The notes: generated by a model not told the origin, from the letters alone. Counted from the first letter of the stretch, positions 11,801-24,272 are shown. The stretch: DNA of 64,000 bases from Chamaecrista fasciculata (GCA_003254925.1 QANZ01047097.1:1-64000); one strand, 5' to 3'. Numbers and translations: made by a program.

Positions 11801-14800
11801 CCATAAAAATCAGAGTAGAGCCAGAGGAGAAAAGGTATGGAATAGCAAAATACTCAGTAAATGTATGGCGGCTTCATTGATTACAAGACAATATATATAG
11901 TTACATTTACAAAGACCTAGGGACAAAAAGGGAAAGGAAAACAATACAGCAGCACTCACTAACTAATTGAATACAGACAAAAAGAATACCATACTATTCA
12001 CAACTCTACACTAAGCTATACTAACCAATAAAAGAATGCCAACTATACAGACTTAATATTTATATAATTTCTACAAGTTCGAAAGTGATAGCTATAAATA
12101 AAGTGAACAATAAGCGGGGAAGTAGTAAAGATTCAGTTGAAGTTTCTATAGTTCCAGCATCACCTGATCAATTGGAATCTAAGAAGAGGAAGAGGGTTGA
12201 AGAAAGAAAGGTTGTTACTAGAGCTATGGTTGCAAGAAAAGGGAAACCTGAGAAGGGGCAACAGAGCAGCAATAAGAAACGGGTATACTATAAAAAAGTG
12301 ATATATGATGGGGGTGAGTTTGAAGTTGGCGATGATGTTTATGTGAGGAGAAAAGAAGACACCGACTCAGATAATGAAGACCCAGAAGTGGAGGAATGTA
12401 GGTTGTGTTTTAGTTCTGGGAATGATGTTATGCTTGAGTGTGATGATTGTTTAGGTGGATTTCATTTAAAATGTTTGGCTCCACCATTAAAGGAGGTTCC
12501 AGAAGGAGATTGGGTTTGTGAGTTTTGTGAGGCTCGTAAGATGGGTAAAGAAGTTAACTTTCCAATGCCTCCACCGGGTAAGAAGCTAGTTAGGACATTG
12601 AGGGAGAAACTTCTTTCCAGTGATTTGTGGGCTGCTCATATTGAAAGGTATGATCTTTTTATAGACTAAAATTCACATTAATTTTCTTTTACAAAATATG
12701 TTTAACTTTTTTGGTTGGTTTTATGTAAACAGTATATGGAAAGAAGTAGATGGTAGCTACTGGTGTCGAGCAAGATGGTATGTGATCCCAGAAGAGACCA
12801 CTGTTGGGAGACAACCTCATAACCTGAAGAGGGAACTATATAAAACAAATGATTTTGCAGACATTGAGGTAGGATGATAATTGTTTTGGTTTTTATATAC
12901 TGATATTAAACTGCTAGCATGAATGCAATTGACATCCTTTGCATTGTTGCAAATTGTTGCAGTGAGTGGTATTTTTCTTTGAAATAGGAGAGCAAGCAAT
13001 TGTTGACCAAATTTAATAGCTTAAGAAAATAGAAAAAAATTAAATAACAAATTTGACTAACAAAATGCACTTTCATCATATAAACTTTCTGTTGACGCCT
13101 ATTAAATTATGTGTTGGAGTAAGATTCTACAAATAATGTCAATTGTCAGGCCATCTGGCATCCATAAAAACAGCCAAATCACCCCTTGTATGTTTTTGCT
13201 TTCTGTCTATCAAACTTAGTAAAGGTTAAATTACTTGATTATCTTGTTTTCTTGCTTATATCTGAACTCTGGAGTAGAGGGTTTATGATAAGCTTCATTG
13301 GGCACATTTTGTCAGCCATGTAAATGAAAGAATATTTGGTTTGCTTAGGTGACTTGGGGGATTCATTATTTCTTTATTCAAAGGACGTTTCTTCAGTAGT
13401 AGTACAAAAGAATTCTTTTTGTTTTTGCTAGTCTTATTTTCTTTTCTTTTTTTTTTGGTAATGCAGAAATGCTCTAAAAGATAATTGAGTTTCACACGAC
13501 TTAGGCATGAGAACTTCTTTGATCTTCAGTCTATTGGGTTAATAACACGTTTGTTTGGGATAAAGAATTTTCTGGGTCTAATCTGCCACTTACTCAAAGT
13601 CAATCCTTTCTTCTATAGGTGATTATTTTATTGATCAATTAATTGATCTGTTAAGATCATTGAAACGGATTTTATACTCCTGAAGTTTATCATTATGATG
13701 TTCCTGCAATCCACTACAGATGGAATCTGTTCTTAGACATTGCTCTGTCAAGACTCCCAAGGAATTTGCAAAGGCCAACGATGGGGGAGATGATATTTTC
13801 TATTGTGAATATGAATATGACATTCATTGGCACAGCTTCAAGCGACTTGCTGAGATTGATGATGACAAAGAGGTAATCATGTCAGAAGAGAAAAATATTA
13901 AATATTATGATCTTGGTCATTAAAATGTTGTCATACAGAAATCTAATGGTAATTATGTGTAAATTCTTACATGGCAGGCTGGTGAAGTGAGTGACAATGA
14001 TGAAGATTGGACTCTTTGCAAGGATGAAGACTCTGATACAGATGAAGATATTGAATATGAAGAGGAGAATATAAAAAGTTCACAATCTCGTTCATCAGCA
14101 ACTCATGCATTAGCTGCAGTACGAATAATACTGTTTACTGTATTTATAGTTTTTTGGCATGTCAATTTCCTGAGAGGGATGCATTTGTAACTGATACAGA
14201 ATTTGCGCAAGGGACAGTTCTTTGGGCTTCAAAAGATAGGTACTAAAAAAATTCCACAGTTTGTAAGGACCCACAAGCAGACTGATCTTGAGAGAGCAAA
14301 GGCTATGCTGCTATTGGCATCATTGCCGAAGTTTCTACCTTGTAGGAATAAGTAAGTGGAAGTTAGAAAGTTATTTTTTCCTTAAAAAACAGAATTTTAT
14401 GCTCATTTGTGTAGTTACTAATCAATGCATGCTTTTATATAGAGAAATGGAGGAGATAACTTCATTCATAAAAGATGCTATCTGTGATGATCAATGTTTG
14501 GGGCGTTGCTTGTACATCCATGGTGTTCCTGGAACCGGCAAGGTGCTTTCTTTTTTCTTTTAAGAAACCGTATTGCTTCTTTAGTCCACAAGGCTTTAAC
14601 TAAAATAGGGGAAGTGTAGCTTATTCAGTCTTCTTATTGATCTGAAACTGCAGACAATGAGTGTACTATCAGTAATGAGGAATTTGAGGTCAGAAGTTGA
14701 TGCAGGAACTATAAGACCCTACTGTTTTGTGGAGATTAACGGTCTGAAATTGGCATCTCCAGAGAATATTTACAAGGTGAAGTTAATGAAGCCTATTGTA

Positions 14801-17800
14801 TTCTGGGTTTATACAAAGACCATACTTGTTGGTTACCCTGTATTATTTATATTCTTTCAGGTCATATATGAGGCACTAACTGGGCACAGGGTCAACTGGA
14901 AAAAGGCTCTTCAGTTACTAAATGAGAGATTTGTAGAGGGGAAGAAAACGGGAGAACAAGCTGATCGGCCATGCATTCTGCTTATTGATGAACTTGATCT
15001 TCTTGTTACAAGAAACCAGTCGGTAAACAATTGATCTTGCTAAAACGTAATTTGATGTTATTATATCCACTCTTTAACATACTGAATTACATAGCTGTGA
15101 ACTTCACTTTTATTACAGGTTCTTTACAACATTCTTGACTGGCCTACTAAGCCACATTCTAAACTAATTGTGATAGGTAAGACTAAGCTCTTGCTAATTT
15201 TTTTGTTCTACAGTATAATCTCCTTTGTGGGAGAATTTTATAAAAAGATGAAACAAGAATCCCATGGTTATAATGATTATGATGTCAATGCTGAGTACCT
15301 CATTCACTGCAAAGACTTAGCTTTAGTAATAACTATTAAGTTACAAATTCAGGGATAGCAAATACCATGGATCTTCCAGAGAAGTTACTTCCTCGTATAT
15401 CAAGTCGAATGGGCATCCAGAGGCTTTGCTTTGGCCCATATAACTATCAACAGCTTCAAGAAATCATTTCAAGCCGCTTGAAGGGAATAGATGTATTTGA
15501 AAAACAAGCTATAGAATTCGCTTCCAGAAAGGTCAGCCTCTAAGTCATCATGAAGCTTAATTTCCTCTAATTTTGTTGTATACTGTTATGATCCAATTGC
15601 AAAATATGGGGCTTGAGTCCCATATCTGAAGTGTGAGATTTTCATAAATGGCCTATGTGAATGTTGGACTTTCAAACCTGATTTGCTATCTTTTAGGATA
15701 TGTCTATTTTAAAAGTTCATTTTATATACCCATTGGATGTTCTTTTTTGGCATTATGGGCTATAGCTCTTTGATTTACATTCAAATTGGTTTGCATTTAT
15801 TCAGGTTGCTGCCATCTCAGGAGATGCACGTCGTGCTTTGGAGATATGCAGACGTGCTGCAGAAATTGCAGATTATCGTATTAAGAAGCTAGTTTCAAAT
15901 CCTGACTTAACTGCTGCAGGTATTTAAGCATATGGTTCCATAGGTGTTACAAATATTGTTTATATACCAAGTCTAAAAATAAGATGCAGTTTATGTCATT
16001 TTTTTTCCCGATACTTAGGCCCTGTCAGCAAGGAATTTATCTTTATTTGGATAGAAAACAAGGAATGCCTTTTTTAATATTAAACTTGCAAGTGAACATT
16101 TACAAATTTACACTCTCCATTGCTAGCTTTTGCTGTAGTCAAGGCATGAAACTCTATGTTCACTTTCTTTATTCACAGCAGTAGCTTCAGATAACATGCT
16201 TCTGTTGAGTTATTGTTAGTTAGTTGGATAATTTTGGTATTGGCTAATTGTAATTCATATTGATTTAAATTAACTTCTTTTTTAAATCTCAAAGCCCATT
16301 TATGTCCAAATTCTGTGGCCTTAGCAACCCCTTTTGTGGTTGCACTAACTCTAATGCTCACTAATTCTTCATATCTATATGCTTTGCAGGAAAGGGACTC
16401 GTCACAATGGCAGATGTTGAAGCAGCCATCCAAGAAATGTTCCAAGCTCCACATATTCAAGTGAGTTGAAGTTTGTGAAGTACTGATTTATTTCTTGACG
16501 CTTTAAGCTGCATTATTTTGAATGGTAGACTATAAAGTAGTCAGTGAACGAATATGAGCTGCTATTGATTAAATTATAATGTGTAATTTTGTAAGTGACC
16601 TAGTTACAATGATAACAAGGATATATACTGGAAGATCAGTCATGTTGTAAACGGCTGAGCTTTTTCTCATAATGAACGGTTGTTAAATGAATGGAGGCTT
16701 TGTCTTCTAATTTAACTAGACTGAAGCTAAGAATTATTAAGAAACTATATGAGTTTAGTTCATTTTCTACGACCGCTTATTTTGCTGGACAGTTCATAGA
16801 ATATTGTTATATTGGAAATTGATTAGTAGCCTTCACATATTCATATTCATCTCAAAATGACAAAATCTTTGAAATTCATTTCTAATTTTAAGCAATTGAT
16901 ATGTTCCTTTATCAAGCAGATGTTAACATAACACTTCACCTAAATTTTACATTGTACATGCCCTTCTTTCATTTGAAGGTGATGAAAAGCTGTTCTAGAC
17001 TCAGCAAAATCTTCCTGACAGCCATGGTGCACGGGCTTCATAAAACAGGAATGGGGGAAACCACATTTGAAAAGGTCAGGAGCTTCGCTCTTTTATTCTA
17101 CTTGCTTTGGTATTCTGGTTGAAACCTATAGGATTCACGTTCCCTATAGGCTATAAGTAGTTCTGTTTTTTTGCTCATAACTCAAGTGAAGCTACCCAAG
17201 GTGACATGGGTTATATATTAGGCTATGTTTGAGAGTTTTAGTGAGGATGGAGAGGAGAGGACATTAGTGGACACTAACAGAGTGGAGAGGAGAGGATATT
17301 AATGGACTGAGTAGATATGTTGTTTGGGAGTTTTTAATGAGGAAAGGAATGGACACTTGTTAATCTTGTTTGGATGTTATTAGTAATGGAATGGAATGGA
17401 GTGGACACATGTTATTTTTGGTTAGTATAAGGATATAATTGTCATTAAAAAATTATAAAACTGTCCACTCCTTCCTTGGCACCCCCCAGCAAAAATTGAA
17501 TTTTGGGGTGCCAAGTGTCCCTCCTTATCCACTCCACTCCCCCGTAAAAAAACTTCCAAACATAATTTTTTTACCTTTTGTCCCTTCCTCTCCTCTCCCT
17601 CCTTAGTGTCATCAGGTGGAAAGTCTAGCTACATTTTCTTTTTTGATTATTTTATTATAGCTTAAGCCTGATATAATAGATGTAATTTTTTTAGCGTTCT
17701 TTCTATTATGCAATTGATTGATTGTTGTTTTACCAATTATTACATAGGATATAATCTAAATTGTCTAGTTACTTGTTTTAAATTGAAGGTTCAAACTGAG

Positions 17801-19089
17801 AATATGGGGGAAAAAACTACAACCTGGCTTCAGAAATTTTTTACTGACTCGATTGATTTTATCATTTCTAATCAAACATGTTTTCTATTAATTTTATTTG
17901 AGTAATTTTAGTCTAATTCAGCTTGACCATCTGAATGGTACATAAACGTGAATTGGATTCCGAGGCTTTATTTTACTGAGTTTCCATCGAATTGGCTCGT
18001 CCAGTCTGGGTTTAACATTGTGAAATGTGCATACTGCATGGCATTTAATGAACATATCTAATATGTTGTTAGGAGATATAATCAGCCTCGGAAATGGGTC
18101 ATTGGTTTTATGGAGTTTGTCCTATCATATCTCTCTCATTTTAAGTACGAAATCAAAGTTACAAATATCTTTTTATGAATATTCTCTATTGAATTAGAGT
18201 AAATTTGAAAGTAAATTTGATCAAAACATCAATAAAACAACTCTTGCAAGTTTTGTCAAAATTTCAGTGAACTTACCAATTTAGACATTTGGTATTCTGA
18301 GGTTTATCATTAACTTTACATCGATTCAATACCTTACCATGGCAAAACCTGCAGAATTTTCATAAAATTCTTATAGGGTTCGAATTTACACCGATGTTCT
18401 TATAGAAGGTAATCTTTGTCAATGTAGTTGGCTATGACGGTTTCGTGTCTCTGTACCAGCAATGGAGAAGAGTTTCCCGGATATGATACACTCTTGCAAG
18501 TTGGGTAAGATTTCTTGTTTTAATATTTTGTTTGCTACACCCATAGCCTTCTTATCCCAGACTTGTTAGAAACCACTCTCCCCATACCCTCTCACCAAGC
18601 AAACAAAAAGAAAGGCTTCAACTTCAATTTTGAATTAGTAAGAAAGGAAACATGTGTTATTTCATGGTAGGTACAGGTAACAAGATGTGTGTAATAAAAT
18701 ACCCTTTCTCCCCTCCCTTGTTGAAAGAAAGAGATTATTTGAATAAGAGCTTAAGTTAATGTGATCCATGCTGATTCATATGTGTATTGTAATTTTGTTG
18801 ACAGATGTAGGCTAGGCGAATGCAGGATTCTTTTTTGTGAAGCAGGTTCTAAGCACAGGCTGCTGAAGTTGCAGCTCAATTTCCCCAGGTTAGTTTTTTC
18901 AGCTACTATAGGGGAAAACTAAAGAGCATGATAATTAATTAACATTATTTAACTGCATTAAGCTAGTTGTATTTCACATTTCACTTGATTTCATTTGACT
19001 GGTTTCTTGCTCTTTGTGACAGTGATGATGTCACCTTTGCGCTGAGAAACTGCAAGGATTTACCATGGCTGGCCAAGTATTTAACTTAG
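2876..19089 (+). CDS. ORC1: Origin recognition complex subunit 1; first coding exon carries a Copia insertion
   Basis: ORC1 is the ATPase of the origin recognition complex that loads MCM helicase at nuclear replication origins. Exons: 2876-3183 and 12081-12647 (one exon split by the Copia element), 12733-12868, 13720-13872, 13978-14118, 14200-14351, 14443-14542, 14654-14776, 14861-15022, 15119-15176, 15353-15531, 15805-15919, 16390-16460, 16979-17074, 18428-18504, 18805-18888, 19023-19089. Domains in order: basic N-terminus; a C4HC3 PHD finger (ECRLCFSSGNDVMLECDDC and following) embedded in a BAH domain, the plant arrangement; AAA+ core with Walker A GVPGTGKT across the exon junction at 14542/14654, Walker B LLIDELD near 14980, sensor 1 IANTMDLPE at 15355, sensor 2 GDARRALEICRRA at 15820; C-terminal winged-helix region. 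Exon lengths sum to 2,589 bp, giving about 862 codons, usual for plant ORC1. As it stands the split exon would prevent full-length protein unless the insert is spliced out or another allele is intact. Confidence 0.93.
3184..3450 (-). repeat. Copia 3' LTR
   Basis: 267 bp, almost identical to the other LTR. The inner edge touches the polypurine tract at 3451-3460. The outer edge abuts the AGTTC duplication in the ORC1 exon. Confidence 0.93.
3459..4124 (-). other. Copia gag-pol region, end of reverse transcriptase and RNase H, beyond the hAT insertion
   Basis: Open minus-strand frame with LLYLGFTRPDLTYA at its start and the Copia RNase H signatures AYCNADWAACSDTRRSVTG, SSAEAEYRSM and CDNQAALHIM. 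It ends just before the polypurine tract. It is a fossil retroelement segment, not a host gene. Confidence 0.92.
4125..8039 (+). mobile_element. hAT DNA transposon nested in the Copia element, apparently complete
   Basis: Perfect 8-bp duplications AATCTGCC flank it (4117-4124 and 8040-8047), the hallmark length for hAT. The terminal repeats are TAGCACTGTTAAAACGGGCC on the left and TAGCACTGTTAAACGGGCC on the right, differing by one A. Subterminal zones at both ends are packed with GGCCCG/CGGGCC motifs, the usual kind of hAT transposase binding area. The single undetermined base at 4381 lies in a duplicated A-rich stretch. Length is 3,915 bp, normal for an autonomous plant hAT, and it carries a full transposase gene. 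It is younger than the Copia it sits in. Confidence 0.95.
5172..7500 (+). CDS. hAT transposase, BED zinc finger (RICESLEEPER-like), three exons
   Basis: Exons 5172-6812, 6926-7247 and 7379-7500 have GT-AG junctions and total 2,085 bp, giving 694 residues with no internal stop. An N-terminal BED finger has C65, C68, H87 and C91 (C-X2-C-X18-H-X3-C). The RNase-H-like core shows LTSDIWTA (first catalytic Asp, near 194) and TLDNAKNND (second, near 260). The C-terminal dimerisation region, about 580-632, contains LHYWKQNRKRFPDLA and the conserved IPITTVASESAFSIGSRVL. The acidic tail (DDDDDDDESPSN, ending DIDDD) comes from exon 3. The start is the first ATG of the frame, following an AT-rich leader. 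All expected parts are present, so activity is plausible but unproven. Confidence 0.93.
8048..11551 (-). other. Copia gag-pol region on the far side of the hAT insertion: gag, protease, integrase, reverse transcriptase
   Basis: Reading on the minus strand, the order is gag (UBN2-type, starting MKIALRAKNK at 11551), a CCHC zinc knuckle (CYCTYCRKSGHLEDVC, about residue 230), an aspartic protease DSGA motif, the GAG-pre-integrase HERLGHPS block and integrase core, then reverse transcriptase with the YVDD box. Protease, then integrase, then reverse transcriptase is the Copia order. The frame is open from 11551 to the hAT edge; a short extension beyond it runs into hAT sequence and is not part of the element's own protein. 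Confidence 0.92.
11804..12075 (-). repeat. Copia 5' LTR
   Basis: 272 bp. On the minus strand it begins TGTAGAAATT and is followed directly by the tRNA-Met primer-binding site. The outer edge abuts the AGTTC duplication and ORC1 coding sequence. Confidence 0.93.
17221..17567. mobile_element. Small inverted-repeat element (MITE) in an ORC1 intron
   Basis: The left end GGCTATGTTTGAGAGTTTTA faces a right end that, reversed, reads TTATGTTTGGAAGTTTTT. The interior is partly self-complementary (GGAGAGGAG against CTCCACTCC; a GGCACCCC/GGGGTGCC hairpin at 17480-17515). A TTA precedes the left end, which would fit PIF/Harbinger, but the right-hand duplication is unclear. It lies within the intron 17075-18427. 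Confidence 0.5.
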
Positions 19090-19743
19090 GAATGAAAACT
19101 ATACTTTGTTGGAACAATTTTGACGATAACTTCAATACAACTATTTTTTTATGACTTGCAAATTGCTGTCATAGTGGGAAAAGACTTTGGTTGTTGTTGC
19201 AGATTGCTGTCATTATTGTTGCAATACAAAAGTAATTTAAACAATAGATTTATTTATTTTTCAATGAAAAGGCAAGACAGTCTAATAGTAATACGTCCAT
19301 CTATGCTTGGTTTGTTCTTAAATATTCGTGAGAATTAGGGTGAACCATAGATACTATAATTATGAGTAGATTATTGAGTTGGTTTTTGAAAAGGGTATAC
19401 TTCTTAGTTCTCACAATGTAGTCTGAAAAATATAAATATGTCAAATTAATCCTCGGATCAATTTCATTCTTTAGTTCTAGTGAGTTTAGTTGAGTTACTT
19501 GTAGAATTATGTAAGAGTTGAAGAATGGAAGAGTTTTGAACAGTTAAAGACTGTTAAGAGTAGCAACAGAGTAAGCTATTTTCAGTTCTGATAATCTTTT
19601 ATTTTAGTTTTGTTTCTGTTGGTTATGTAATTTTTTATGTACATGGCCTTAAGTAGTTAGGATTTTATTTTTAACAGTTTGCCCATTGGTGTTTCTATAC
19701 ATTCTTCGATTATTTTGATGCTTTCATTCCATCGTGAGTTAGC
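19090..19743. other. ORC1 3' flank, no second gene
   Basis: AT-rich sequence after the ORC1 stop codon, probably holding the 3' UTR. It is matched by the pseudogene copy at about 30855-31460, so it was part of the duplicated block. No open frame of note. Confidence 0.6.
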
Positions 19744-19746
19744 TAA

Positions 19747-21493
19747 GGGTCTATTTGGGAGCAATATGATTTTAATCCAAGTTCAACCAAATGGATGAGA
19801 TGAGATTATTTTTTAATTGGATGAGATGAGATGATGTATTGGTGTTTGGGTGATTTTAGAGAAAATGATGTTAAATAAGGTGTGAAATTATATAAAAGGG
19901 TAATGAGATGAGATAGAGATAATAAGATGAGATGATAGGTGTTTGATTGTGTTTTGATTGGAATAATATTGAGATGAGATGATATTGGAAAGTGTGATAT
20001 TGTATTGGAAAGCGTGAGGATGAGAAAATTTTGGATGAAGGGTTAGAGGTTAATCCAAGTGGATGAGATGATGGGCCAAAATGAAAATAATATTAGAATT
20101 ATTTTTAAGAATATAATTTGGTCCATAAATTTGTACCGGTCCTATTAATCAATTACTAACATGTGTAAATGATAACTTGGGGCTTACACGAAATCCCAGT
20201 CATCAATAATCGGATCTATTTGTGAAATCTAACGAAAAAAAATAACAAAACAACACAAAAATGTTTGGTCAATGGTTCATTTTGATCCAAAATGTATGCC
20301 CTAATATTCATTTGGTCCATTATGTTTCAAAATGTTCATATTGGTCCTAAATGTTGGCAAAATGATTCATTTTGGTCCTAAATACTGGTAAAATGTTTCG
20401 TTTTGGTCCCAACCAAATAGAGAAAGTATTCTTTGGGAACAATACGTAGCTTTAAACAAGTCATATTCAATAGTTGGGACCAAAATGAAACATTTTGCAA
20501 ATATTTAGGAGCAATTTGAATATTTTGAAATAAAATGGACCAAAATCAATATTAAGGCATACATTTAGGACTAAATTGACCTTTTAATCCTATATTTTTC
20601 CATCCTGTACATACACGTAGGTTATTTTGTATTTTTTCCATTCAATACATTACTGTTATTAGATTTAGGAGTCCTTTAATTTGACAAAAAAATATAGATA
20701 GAACCATTGTCCACATATATAGAACATATCCAAACTCAGAATAACCGAAAACTGAAGAAAATACAATATCTGAGATTGTCTTATTTTATGCCTATTTCAT
20801 TAATTTTCTATTATTCCTCAATAAAAAACTGTATTGCTCAAGTAATAGAGTTTTACAGTTTATCTCTCTCCATCAATCACTCTCACATCAAAATTTTATA
20901 TTCAATTTTTGATTTGATAAAGAGAGAGATAGATAGCAATGGATCTTTTTATAGCATTACTCTTTCTATAATAATATAAGAGACAAGTATGATTGAAGAA
21001 TGAGGAATATTGCAACTAAAAAAATAATAATATTGTAAATTTTTTGTTTAATTAAATTAATATAAATTCTATATATATATATATAAATAAGAGTGTGTGT
21101 GGGGTGTGTGAAAGAGAGAGAGGTGTATGTGTGTGTGTGAGAGAGAGAAAGAGAAAAAGTGTGTGAGTGGAAAAGAGAAAAAAAATGATGAGAAATGATA
21201 GATAGAGAGAGAAAATTATAAGTGTAATAAATGAGGGTATGTAAAATTACTATTTTGTCTAGTTTTTTTTTTATTTGTATTAAAGTATAGGTAATTATAG
21301 GTGTATAAGTAGGGATAAATTAGTAATTGTAAGAGAAAATGAAATGATGTTGTGAATGAGATGATGATGTGGATGAAATGAGATGTGATGGAGGTTCCAA
21401 AAAAACACCTAATCAGTACTGTTCATCCAATCCTAAGATGAGATGATGATTGAATGAGATAGGATTAGGATTTGAAGCTTCCCAAAGAGGCCC
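19747..21493. mobile_element. PIF/Harbinger-like non-autonomous element
   Basis: TAA duplications flank it (19744-19746 and 21494-21496). The terminal repeats are GGGTCTATTTGGGAGC and, reversed from the right, GGGCCTCTTTGGGAAGC. GATGAGATGAGAT-type repeats fill both subterminal zones in opposite orientation. No transposase is present. A second foldback element sits inside at about 20262-20595. The related ORC1 pseudogene locus near 31460 lacks the element, which supports it being an insertion. Confidence 0.7.
20262..20595. mobile_element. Foldback element of the 'TTTTGGTCCTAAATG' family
   Basis: The left half repeats CATTTTGGTCCTAAATGTTGGC-like phrases and the right half their reverse complement (AACATTTAGGACCAA-like), forming a long imperfect hairpin. 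The same family occurs at 44177-44719 in the acyltransferase gene. Ends are approximate because no clear duplication was found. Confidence 0.6.
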
Positions 21494-21496
21494 TAA

Positions 21497-23046
21497 GATC
21501 TCTGTTTCATGATGTATACTGCTGGATAATTCTTCATGGTTGATCACGAAATTAATTGAGTGAATGGTTTTACTACTGTGGAATTTAATTTTTCTTCGTG
21601 AGAAAACTCAAATACTTTTAACATTGGTGAGAAAACTCCAATATTTTGAACATTGTTGAGATTGAGCGACAATGCCATTCATGCCCATATGATTTCTCAA
21701 TGACGCTATTGCGTTCAAAGTATATCGCTCATGACACGTGCCACGTCAACACTTAATGTTGGGACTACAAGAGAAAATAAAGAAAAAAATAGACAAGAAA
21801 TAAAAATATTAGTAAAGACGGACCGCGTGGTATTTGGCCGAGGCACAGATATCTCGCTTTCTTTAAGGTAATTCACGCCCTCCACGGGTAGAAACTTTGT
21901 CTATAACCCCGGTGTAGTGGTACACGGACGCGTCACCCCCAGGATACAACGGCCAAATACTCGCCTTTTTGAGTCTACAACTTCTACACAAAGAAGTAGA
22001 CAGGACTCTACTCCCACACTTTTTCTCTACCCAAGGACACAAGTATTTTTCTCTCACTTTCACAACTAGTATTGTTCATATGTCTNCTCTCACTTTCACA
22101 ACTAGTATTGTTAATATGTCTAACTCTAAAAAAAAAAACTCCAACACACTCATATGTATATACACACACGCATGAAAATTTTTTAAACAAGCCGTTGGAA
22201 AAGTTATTTGTCTTTAAAATAATGTTTATTACCAACGTTTTACTTCAACGTATATATATATTAAATGCCTTTCACAATGATTTTAAAACCGTCATTCACC
22301 AATGCTTTTAAAACCGACATTTCATATCAATTAAAGAGCAACATTCATTTGATTAAAACGGGTTTCAATTTTAATAATTATTATTTTATAATAATATCCA
22401 ACACTTAACGACTACGTCAGCTAGTTTGTCAGTGGAGATTTCACGGAATGACCAATTTGACTAACATTTGTAAAATTCGGGGACTTATTTGTTAATTTCG
22501 TGAAACTGGGGACCAATCTGTCAACGAGCCAATAATTCAGGGACCAATTTAGTAGTTTAGTCGTTACTTATATCTTTGCTATAAGGTTCTTCCAATCATG
22601 AGCTTAATTTACATTCTCTCTCTTCTATAATTGGTCATGCAGAAATGTGTCTTTAATATTCTCTCTCCATGATTGGTCATGCATACGTGTCAAATGTTGA
22701 TTGGGGAACATTATAGCAAAGATATAAGGAATCTTACCTAAGTCTTGTCTAAAACTAAAACCTCATGAAAGCCAACCCCAACCTCATGAGCCAATGACTC
22801 CAACTGGGTAAAGAAAAAACTCATCAAATTTAACTCGTAGCTCTAATTTAATCATATTTGGGTTTGAAACGAGAGTGATGTGACCATATTCTAGTTAGGG
22901 ATTATAATGAAACTTTTAGAAAACATTAAAGACAAACATAGAACAAAAAATATATTTGGGACCAAAATGGAACTTAAGGTAAACATTAAGGACCAAAATG
23001 GGTTTTTGACCTCGATTATTTTATTTTCGTTTTAAAAATTAAAATA
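21497..23046. other. Intergenic, transposon-poor stretch with fragments of foldback repeats
   Basis: No gene seen. It starts with ORC1-flank sequence that partly matches the pseudogene locus up to about 31805. At 22050-22120 a 35-bp phrase occurs twice around a single undetermined base (22086). Pieces near 22440-22560 and 22870-23000 resemble arms of the foldback families found complete at 41458-41764 and elsewhere. Confidence 0.5.
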
Positions 23047-23274
23047 TATAAACTAAAGTAAATTACACTTTTGGTACCCTGTAGTTTGGTCATATTTCAC
23101 TTTGGTATCCTGTGGTTTAAAAAGTAACACTTTGGTACTCTGTGGTATTCTTTGGAGCTATTTTGTAATTTTAACCATAACAAATTTTCCAAAAATTACA
23201 TTTTGACCCCCAATTTTTTAACTTTTTGAAAATATTGAGGTCAATATGTAATTTTTTTCAAAATTTATTATGGT

Positions 23275-24134
23275 TGATACATCACTATTTGGGCGTACGC
23301 CTAAACAGCCCTCGCACCGTGCCTCTTCCCCCCTTCACACCCTGCAAAGCGCGCTCGAACCAATCAAGTGCCCTCCGCACAATTAGGGGTGGCCCCCCTC
23401 CACCCAAGAGCATGGCGCCCGCCTCCAAATTAACATTTAGTCACCCACGACTACCTCGCTCCGCACAGTTAGGGGCGCCCCCCTCCACCCAGGAGCATGG
23501 CGCCCGCCTCCAAATTAACATTTAGTCACCCACGACTACCTCGCTCCGCACAGTTAGGGGTGCCCCCCCTCCACCCAGGAGCATGGCGCCCGCCTCCAGA
23601 TTAACACTCAGTCACCCACGACTACCTCGCTCCGCACAGTTAGGGGCGCCCCCCCTCCACCCAGGAGCATGGCGCCCGCCTCCAGATTAACACTCAGTCA
23701 CCCATGGCTACCTCGCTCCGCAATCCACGCTACAGGAGATCGTGGGCTACTGACTTGTTCACACCCACGTTCTCCAGTATTATGGCGACCGCCCGACAAC
23801 ACAGCAGGCAACCACCCACGATTGCCTTGCTCCGCAATTCTCGGTCTCCACCATCCTCGCTGGTGGAGATCGTGTCTGGTTACGTGTTGCGCCCCGCGCG
23901 CTGACCACCTCTCTCCCCCTGCTCTATGAATAGGGCTCAACCCAGCAGTTCAAGGTTAGCTACTTCTTACACTCTGAAATTCTCTTACTCTCCTATCACT
24001 CTCTTACTAACTTGAGCGTCGGAGTACTCTTCGCAGGGCCCCCCTGTGAAGCTCTTGCAAGTTCTTGCTCAACTCTTGGCTCTTGCAGCCCATTCCGGTG
24101 AACTAGGTAAGTGCTACCATTTTCCAGTTTATCA
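23275..24134 (+). repeat. 5' LTR of the gag-only element, with four 85-bp units
   Basis: 860 bp. Within it an 85-bp module marked by GAGCATGGCGCCCGCCTCC occurs four times (near 23410, 23494, 23580 and 23667). Confidence 0.9.
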
Positions 24135-24272
24135 TTGGCGCCGTCTGTGGGGACCCTCCTCCTCACCTACTGAACTCTGCGGGCTTCCACGCTCGCCCTC
24201 TATTGCTTTTTTCTTTACAAAAGCTAACTCACCAACGTTTACCTCGTTAAACTAGGTGATCTCCACTTTGTT

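Larger units (their letters stand above)
3184..12075 (-). mobile_element. Ty1/Copia LTR retrotransposon inserted in ORC1 exon 1
   Basis: The element lies on the minus strand between 5-bp duplications AGTTC (3179-3183 and 12076-12080). LTRs are 11804-12075 (5') and 3184-3450 (3'). The primer-binding site TGGTATCAGAGCC, matching initiator tRNA-Met, abuts the 5' LTR, and a purine tract (complement of TCCCCCCCTC) abuts the 3' LTR. The LTRs differ by about three substitutions and one short indel over roughly 267 bp, near 1%, which implies a young insertion, probably below a million years at usual plant rates. A hAT transposon is nested at 4125-8039. Apart from that single nested insertion the element looks whole. 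Confidence 0.95.
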
